From assembly GCF_003208655.1 (NCBI RefSeq), contig NZ_QKLU01000009.1:186001-250000 (forward strand): DNA of 64,000 nucleotides, read 5' to 3'. The notes beneath the pieces were generated by a model that saw only the letters and a list, made by a program, of their open reading frames with translations, ran no database searches and was not told where the DNA came from. The first letter of the stretch is position 1, and the number at the start of each line of letters is the position of its first letter. Source of the stretch: Pedobacter nutrimenti (lineage in GTDB: Bacteria > Bacteroidota > Bacteroidia > Sphingobacteriales > Sphingobacteriaceae). Positions 59,775 through 64,000 of this stretch are shown here, piece by piece. Both the position numbers and the translations under genes were made by a program.

Positions 59775-62579
59775 TTACATCCTCATCCGCATTCCTCCAC
59801 GGCCACCAGGTCCTCTCATATCGCCCGGAATGTTTTTACCACCCATACGGTTCAGGGAATAAGTGAAGGAAACCATGTAATAACGTTTCAACACATTATA
59901 ATTCAAATCGGTAATGGTGTTGTTGGTAGAAGTCCTGCTGATGCCCTGATTTTGATTCAGTAAGTCGTTGACTGCAAATTTCAGGGTACCCCTGTTTTTA
60001 AAGAACTGTTTGCTCAGGTAAGGATTAATCAGTGTATAGTGGCTGTCGAATCCAGCCCCTCTTCCGGTATTCTGAAAATAATCTACATTGACCGCCAGTC
60101 TGATTTCTGCAGGGAAAAGATAACTGGCATCTACAGTTGGATTTAAAGTGTAATAGGTTGTATTGGCACTTGGCTGGGCAGAATAAGTGGAACGGTATAG
60201 TGTTCCGGTAATCCCTACTGTAAAATCAAATTTATCATAATTGGAAACCAGTTTATATCCATTGGTCAGGCTAAAGTTGTTGGACACATTTTTCAGGGAA
60301 TTGGTAAAGTTTACTCCTCTGGCATAAGAAGTACTCAGGTTAATGTTCAGGTTTAGTTTATTACCAGGAATCAATGGAATTCCGCTAAAGGCACCACCAT
60401 TGATCTGGTATACGCCATTCACATTGACCGGAAGCACAGCCAGTTTGCCATTTTTAGTGCTATCGGGATCATTAACAATTAAATGACTGTCGTTGGCAAA
60501 GGCATTGAAAGTCTGGCTGGCATTCATAAAGATAAACAGGGAACGATAGTGCGCAAAATCAAAGTTGTTGTAAAAAACACTCAGGTTATTGGTAAAAGAG
60601 GGCTTTAAATTTGGATTACCAATAGGGTAACTTTGTGTATTTGAGTTATCTGGAATCGGCTGGATCTGGGTAATGCTTGGCTGTTGGGTCGTTCCACGAT
60701 AATTGATCCTTAAACGTTTACTGTTGCTGAAAGTGTATCTGAATTGTGCGCTTGGTGTCAGGTTATAAAAATTTTGTTTAAAAGCGTAACCGGTGCTGAT
60801 GTTATCATTTTCGCGACTGGTATTCTGCACCGCAAGCCCGGCATTCATGGTATACTTTTTACCGGTTTTATTAAAACTAAAACCTAGTGCATTTGTAAAA
60901 GTTGTGTTTTTATAAGTGTTGCTATAGGTATTGTCAATGATGTCATACTCGGAGGTAACCGGGTTAAAGTTATACGTGAAACGTTCAGACTTGTCATAAT
61001 TATAGGTGTTCTGGTAGTTCAGTTCCAGGCTTAGCGTTTTTGACAAAGGTTCGGTATATACCAAACGGGCAATGTTTGCAATAGAATTTGCCTTCTGGTC
61101 ATTAAACTGATTGGTCACACGCTGGGAAGCGACTCCGCCAGTAGTGGTATTTTCCAGGATATCATTATAATTATCAGATTTATTATCATTGACACTGGTG
61201 TTCACATTCAGGGACATGGTACGTCCTCTGCGAAGGAATTTTCTACGCAACAAGATATTATTGCTTAATGTCGGTGAGGTAGATTTTGTCGTAAAGGTTT
61301 GTTTACCTATGGTCTGCGAATTTGCATAAGTATTGGTGTAATTGCTGCCCTGATCCAGATCGGTTTCCGTGTAACTCAGGTTTGGTTGTATTTTGATGGA
61401 CGTTGCAGAGTCTATTTTTGTGTCAATCATCAGATTAAGCCTGTGATTTAATTTTTTCGTGGTACTCAGCAGGTCATTGCCAAAAGTAGTCTGGGTATTT
61501 CCCAAAAGGTTTTGGGTTAAACTGTTCTGATCATTGAAAAGAGAGGTTTTATTAAAAAAGTAACTGGCATTAACCTGGGTCTGATTTTTAAACTGGTTCG
61601 CATAATTAAAACCAAGGGCATTGGTAGTTGTAATTCCGGATGGCGTAGAAGAACTTCCTCCACTGAGCTGCATCATCCGGCCTCCGCCTCCGCCACCGCC
61701 GCCGCCGGTCACACCTCCACCAAAATTCTGTTTATTGACATTGTTAAACTGCCCTACCACAGACATTTGTTCTTCACCTTTAAATTTGTTGACATTCAGG
61801 TTCACGTCGTAACGGTCATCGGAACCATAACCGGCAGAACTGTTTCCAAAAATTCCATTTTTGCGGTCTTTTTTGGTGGTGATGTTAATCACCTTCTCCC
61901 GGTTACCATCATCCACCCCTGTAAACTGGGACTGATCGGACATTTGGTCAATGACCTGAATTTTATCGATCATATCTGCCGGCAAATTTTTAGTTGCCAG
62001 CAAAGGATCATTTCCAAAAAATTCTTTCCCGTCCACTTTAACTTTGGTGACGGTTTCTCCCTGCGCCTTAACAGTACCATCTTTAGCCACTTCAACCCCA
62101 GGTAACTTTTTCAAAACATCTTCCACCACCGCGTTTTCCCTGACCTTAAAAGAGGAGGCGTTAAACTCAATGGTATCTTTTTTGACCACAACAGGGGGTG
62201 CTTCCCCTTTAATTTCTACGGTTTTCAGGTCGACACCTTCATTTGCCATAGCAACACTTCCCAGATCTACGGTCTGGCCTGTGGCAACAGTAAAATCTTT
62301 GGTTATATTTTTTAAGCCGAGATAAGCGACATAAAGACGATAATTGCCTGCAGACAGACCTTTGATTTCAAAACTGCCATCTTTGTCTGTATTGCTTGTA
62401 CCCACAACACTGGAGTCCTTTAAACTTTTTACTGCTACAGTGGCATAGTCTATCGGCTGCTTGTCTTTCGTATTTACTACTTTTCCTTTTACAGATCCGT
62501 TTTTTGTTTGAGCCATTGTAAAAGAACTCATCAGCATCAGTACAAAAAGGATCAATCCCTGCGTTAAATTTTTAGTCAT
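59775..62579 (-). CDS. outer-membrane beta-barrel protein (OMP_b-brl_3 type)
   Basis: A 934-residue outer-membrane protein. Signal peptide cleaved near TMAQT (about residue 24); carboxypeptidase-regulatory-like domain (about 28-105, KGKVVNTKDKQPIDYATVAV); plug-like domain with VVEDVLKKLPGVEVAKDGTV (about 150) and DMIDKIQVIDQMSDQ (about 208); barrel from about 240 to 910. Oddities: a run of glycines (GGGGGGGGG near 295) and a Gly/Arg/Met-rich tail ending GGMRMRM instead of a terminal aromatic. It is immediately upstream of feoAB on the same strand. Substrate unknown; a metal link is only suggested by position. Confidence 0.85.
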   Translation of the reverse strand: MTKNLTQGLILFVLMLMSSFTMAQTKNGSVKGKVVNTKDKQPIDYATVAVKSLKDSSVVGTSNTDKDGSFEIKGLSAGNYRLYVAYLGLKNITKDFTVATGQTVDLGSVAMANEGVDLKTVEIKGEAPPVVVKKDTIEFNASSFKVRENAVVEDVLKKLPGVEVAKDGTVKAQGETVTKVKVDGKEFFGNDPLLATKNLPADMIDKIQVIDQMSDQSQFTGVDDGNREKVINITTKKDRKNGIFGNSSAGYGSDDRYDVNLNVNKFKGEEQMSVVGQFNNVNKQNFGGGVTGGGGGGGGGRMMQLSGGSSSTPSGITTTNALGFNYANQFKNQTQVNASYFFNKTSLFNDQNSLTQNLLGNTQTTFGNDLLSTTKKLNHRLNLMIDTKIDSATSIKIQPNLSYTETDLDQGSNYTNTYANSQTIGKQTFTTKSTSPTLSNNILLRRKFLRRGRTMSLNVNTSVNDNKSDNYNDILENTTTGGVASQRVTNQFNDQKANSIANIARLVYTEPLSKTLSLELNYQNTYNYDKSERFTYNFNPVTSEYDIIDNTYSNTYKNTTFTNALGFSFNKTGKKYTMNAGLAVQNTSRENDNISTGYAFKQNFYNLTPSAQFRYTFSNSKRLRINYRGTTQQPSITQIQPIPDNSNTQSYPIGNPNLKPSFTNNLSVFYNNFDFAHYRSLFIFMNASQTFNAFANDSHLIVNDPDSTKNGKLAVLPVNVNGVYQINGGAFSGIPLIPGNKLNLNINLSTSYARGVNFTNSLKNVSNNFSLTNGYKLVSNYDKFDFTVGITGTLYRSTYSAQPSANTTYYTLNPTVDASYLFPAEIRLAVNVDYFQNTGRGAGFDSHYTLINPYLSKQFFKNRGTLKFAVNDLLNQNQGISRTSTNNTITDLNYNVLKRYYMVSFTYSLNRMGGKNIPGDMRGPGGRGGMRMRM

Positions 62580-62718
62580 AAATATAAATATATGTATTTT
62601 ACCTGATCTGACTATAGAAGCGCGCGATGGATTAGTCAGTGGTGCTGAATTATGGGTAACAATTTAAATACAAGAACAGATTAGCCCGTTCCTGTAGTAA
62701 AAAATGCTAAAAAAGAGC

Positions 62719-62868
62719 TTAAGAATTTAAAATGGTTTTTGTGGTTTTATAACCACCCAGGGGCAGTGCACTCACTTTGGGGCAACCACAACCAGGTTTA
62801 AAAACAGCGCAGCCACTGAGCAGAAAGATGGCCAGCAAGAAGAAGATGACGTTAATTTTTCTTTTCAT
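62719..62868 (-). CDS. small lipoprotein, 49 residues
   Basis: ATG at 62868 to TAA at 62719. The peptide has a basic start (MKRKINVIFF), a hydrophobic stretch and the lipobox LLSGC with modified Cys 20, then a mature peptide of 30 residues with the motif PGCGCPK. The start overlaps the stop of vanZ by 17 bases in another frame, a usual sign of translational coupling. Small lipoproteins with CxCP motifs occur in Bacteroidota but I know no function. Too short for many gene finders. Confidence 0.8.
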   Translation of the reverse strand: MKRKINVIFFLLAIFLLSGCAVFKPGCGCPKVSALPLGGYKTTKTILNS

Positions 62869-63259
62869 TATAATCAGATTTATGGAGTAGCACATAACTA
62901 AATACCCCCATCAGTACACCAATCATGTCACAGCCAAAGTCCCACCATTCAGCAGAACGATAGGGAAAAAATTCAAGCTGGATCAATTCAATTCCTCCGC
63001 CCACAAAGGCGGTGATCACCATAATTTTAAAGATCGTCAGCGAACTGAAAGTATAGTTATGCTGGTGCCGGATTTTACCAAAAAAAAGAAGTACGGTAAG
63101 GACAAAAAAGAAACCCAAATGCACCAGTTTGTCAAAACCCTTAAAAAAAATGCCAGACCCACCTACGGAGTCTGGCATTTTTATACAGCAAAGAATTAAA
63201 ATAAAAACGGTCCAAACCAGGGCCCAGACCTGATATTTTAATTCTTTAAAAATATTCAT
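62852..63259 (-). CDS. VanZ-family membrane protein
   Basis: A 135-residue inner-membrane protein with four hydrophobic segments and VanZ-like features: DKLVHLGFFFVLTVLLFFG near residue 43 and ELIQLEFFPYRSAEWWDFGCD near 95, where the conserved Asp and Trp lie. VanZ confers low teicoplanin resistance in enterococci; in Bacteroidota its homologues have no established role. It lies three bases after gcvH, in the sprA-gcvH-vanZ order often seen in Bacteroidota. Confidence 0.88.
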   Translation of the reverse strand: MNIFKELKYQVWALVWTVFILILCCIKMPDSVGGSGIFFKGFDKLVHLGFFFVLTVLLFFGKIRHQHNYTFSSLTIFKIMVITAFVGGGIELIQLEFFPYRSAEWWDFGCDMIGVLMGVFSYVLLHKSDYNEKKN

Positions 63260-63262
63260 AAA

Positions 63263-63643
63263 CTAAGCGCCAACTAAAGTTTTGTAAGCAGCAGCATCCA
63301 GTAAAGCATCTACAGCAGCAGCATCAGTTAAAGTTACTTTAACCATCCATCCTTCTCCGTAAGGATCAGAATTTACCAGTTCAGGATTATCATTTAAAGC
63401 AGCATTCACTTCTGTTACTGTACCAGTTACAGGCATAAAAAGGTCAGAAACTGTTTTTACAGCTTCTACAGTACCGAAAACATCGTCTTGTTTTACCTCA
63501 TCCCCTACGGTATTGATGTCAATATAAACGATATCACCCAGCTCACGTTGTGCAAAATCGGTAATACCAACATAAGCTTCATTGCCTTCCACTCTGACCC
63601 ACTCGTGGTCTTTAGTGTATTTTAATTCTGATGGAAAATTCAT
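63263..63643 (-). CDS. gcvH: glycine cleavage system H protein
   Basis: Lipoyl carrier of the glycine cleavage system, shuttling the aminomethyl group between P and T proteins. 126 residues, normal length. The lipoylated lysine is Lys 63 in GTVEAVKTVSDLF. gcvP and gcvT are not in the window; gcvH often stands apart from them next to sprA in Bacteroidota. It has its own promoter element at 63664-63671. Confidence 0.96.
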   Translation of the reverse strand: MNFPSELKYTKDHEWVRVEGNEAYVGITDFAQRELGDIVYIDINTVGDEVKQDDVFGTVEAVKTVSDLFMPVTGTVTEVNAALNDNPELVNSDPYGEGWMVKVTLTDAAAVDALLDAAAYKTLVGA

Positions 63644-63663
63644 TCTTCTTTTATTTTATGTGT

Positions 63664-63671
63664 CAAAGTTA
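63664..63671 (-). promoter_or_regulatory. promoter -7 element of gcvH
   Basis: TAACTTTG on the minus strand matches TAnnTTTG and lies 20 bases before the gcvH start, between the sprA stop and gcvH. No clear -33 TTTG. Confidence 0.45.
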
Positions 63672-63697
63672 ATTATTCTTGTGTTCTTATACCAACC

Positions 63698-64000
63698 TTA
63701 ATTCAGGGTAATCCTTAAACTAAAACCAAAATTACTGAAAGAAGTATTAAAGGTCTGCGAGGTATAAGGCTTGGTTACATTGGAATCATAAAATAGCTTA
63801 ACGTTAAATCTTTGATTAAGTATATAATCCACACTTGGTCTTAAGGTAATATTTTTAGCACCTGAAGATACCTCTGCTTCTGTAACATCTGCCCTGTAAA
63901 TAACCGTCTTGTTGTCCCTCACCTGTACATCCAGCTTAAAGTCCATGTTGTTATCCATTTTCAGTTGCTTAAACAAGCCAAAAGGGAACCTGAATTTAGA
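63698..64000 (-). CDS. sprA: C-terminal end of SprA (type IX secretion translocon), partial
   Basis: Last 100 residues of a larger protein whose frame is open to base 64000 (SKFRFPFGLFKQL... at the edge). The visible end is barrel-like: LRPSVDYILNQRFNVKLFYD and a terminal strand SFSNFGFSLRITLN. SprA is the giant outer-membrane barrel that passes cargo in the type IX secretion system. The identity rests on this C-terminal pattern and on the sprA-gcvH-vanZ gene order known from Bacteroidota; the bulk of the protein is not visible. A TTG at 63976 is internal, not a start. Confidence 0.75.
   Translation of the reverse strand, partial: SKFRFPFGLFKQLKMDNNMDFKLDVQVRDNKTVIYRADVTEAEVSSGAKNITLRPSVDYILNQRFNVKLFYDSNVTKPYTSQTFNTSFSNFGFSLRITLN

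Noticed and set aside
61621..62325. Plus-strand frames antisense to the 934-residue barrel, including a Pro-rich one
   Set aside because: The Pro run is the reverse complement of the poly-Gly run; no independent evidence.

Overview
The window looks like ordinary chromosome from a Bacteroidota bacterium, most likely of the Sphingobacteriaceae (Pedobacter-like). Pointers are several large outer-membrane barrels with carboxypeptidase-like N-terminal extensions, the C-terminal end of the type IX secretion protein SprA followed by gcvH and vanZ, a DUF5686 protein, a fused E1 alpha/beta ketoacid dehydrogenase, weak Shine-Dalgarno sequences, and many start regions carrying the Bacteroidota promoter element TAnnTTTG, often with TTTG-like sequence 17-21 bases upstream. 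I see no rRNA, CRISPR array, insertion sequence or prophage. Genus is inferred; no search was run.

Layout. 1-3452: a truncated sensor histidine kinase divergent from an outer-membrane barrel. 3543-9400: two YeeE/YedE sulfur-transport-like proteins, then an iron-uptake block (PepSY membrane protein, TonB-dependent siderophore receptor, divergent AraC/PchR-like regulator). 9412-14741: five small uncharacterised membrane or lipoproteins on the minus strand, divergent from a TPR/transmembrane/HTH regulator. 14736-16236: a lipid A-type acyltransferase and a tandemly duplicated tRNA-Glu/initiator tRNA pair. 16346-22668: era, der, a C-terminal processing protease, murQ, an unknown gene and a Bax-inhibitor-like protein. 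22669-28448: a methionine block with a SAM riboswitch in front of metH, then metF and a META-domain lipoprotein. 28467-33397: thrA-thrB-thrC behind a translation-coupled attenuator with its own leader peptide. 33633-43068: rsgA, dtd, a MazG-like protein, DUF5686, HIT, greA with a structured leader, an M1 peptidase, a hydroxyacid dehydrogenase and rsmA. 43285-49161: pdxA, then the fatty-acid cluster DUF177-rpmF-plsX-fabH-accB-accC. 49286-57357: tatC, rpiB, an M28 peptidase, a LutB-like Fe-S protein, fused E1, a lipoprotein and a SprT-like protein. 57376-64000: feoB, feoA, a large barrel, an unlisted 49-residue lipoprotein, vanZ, gcvH and the end of sprA.

How parts work together. Threonine and methionine synthesis lie next to each other and each has its own RNA-level control (amino-acid attenuation for thr, SAM binding for met). 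Ferric iron (TonB receptor plus PepSY) and ferrous iron (FeoAB) uptake are both present. The L32/plsX/fabH/acc cluster links ribosome and phospholipid or fatty-acid synthesis as in many bacteria.

The most interesting signals are regulatory: the thr leader peptide and attenuator (33191-33397), a promoter-proximal hairpin in the greA leader (39243-39321), a covarying hairpin in the spacer of the duplicated tRNA pair, an 11-base-period repeat upstream of the SAM riboswitch, a palindrome over the siderophore-receptor promoter, and several genes that may be transcribed without a leader. No wholly novel multi-gene system is evident; the best candidate for an undescribed gene set is the 9412-12689 membrane-protein cluster with its divergent regulator.
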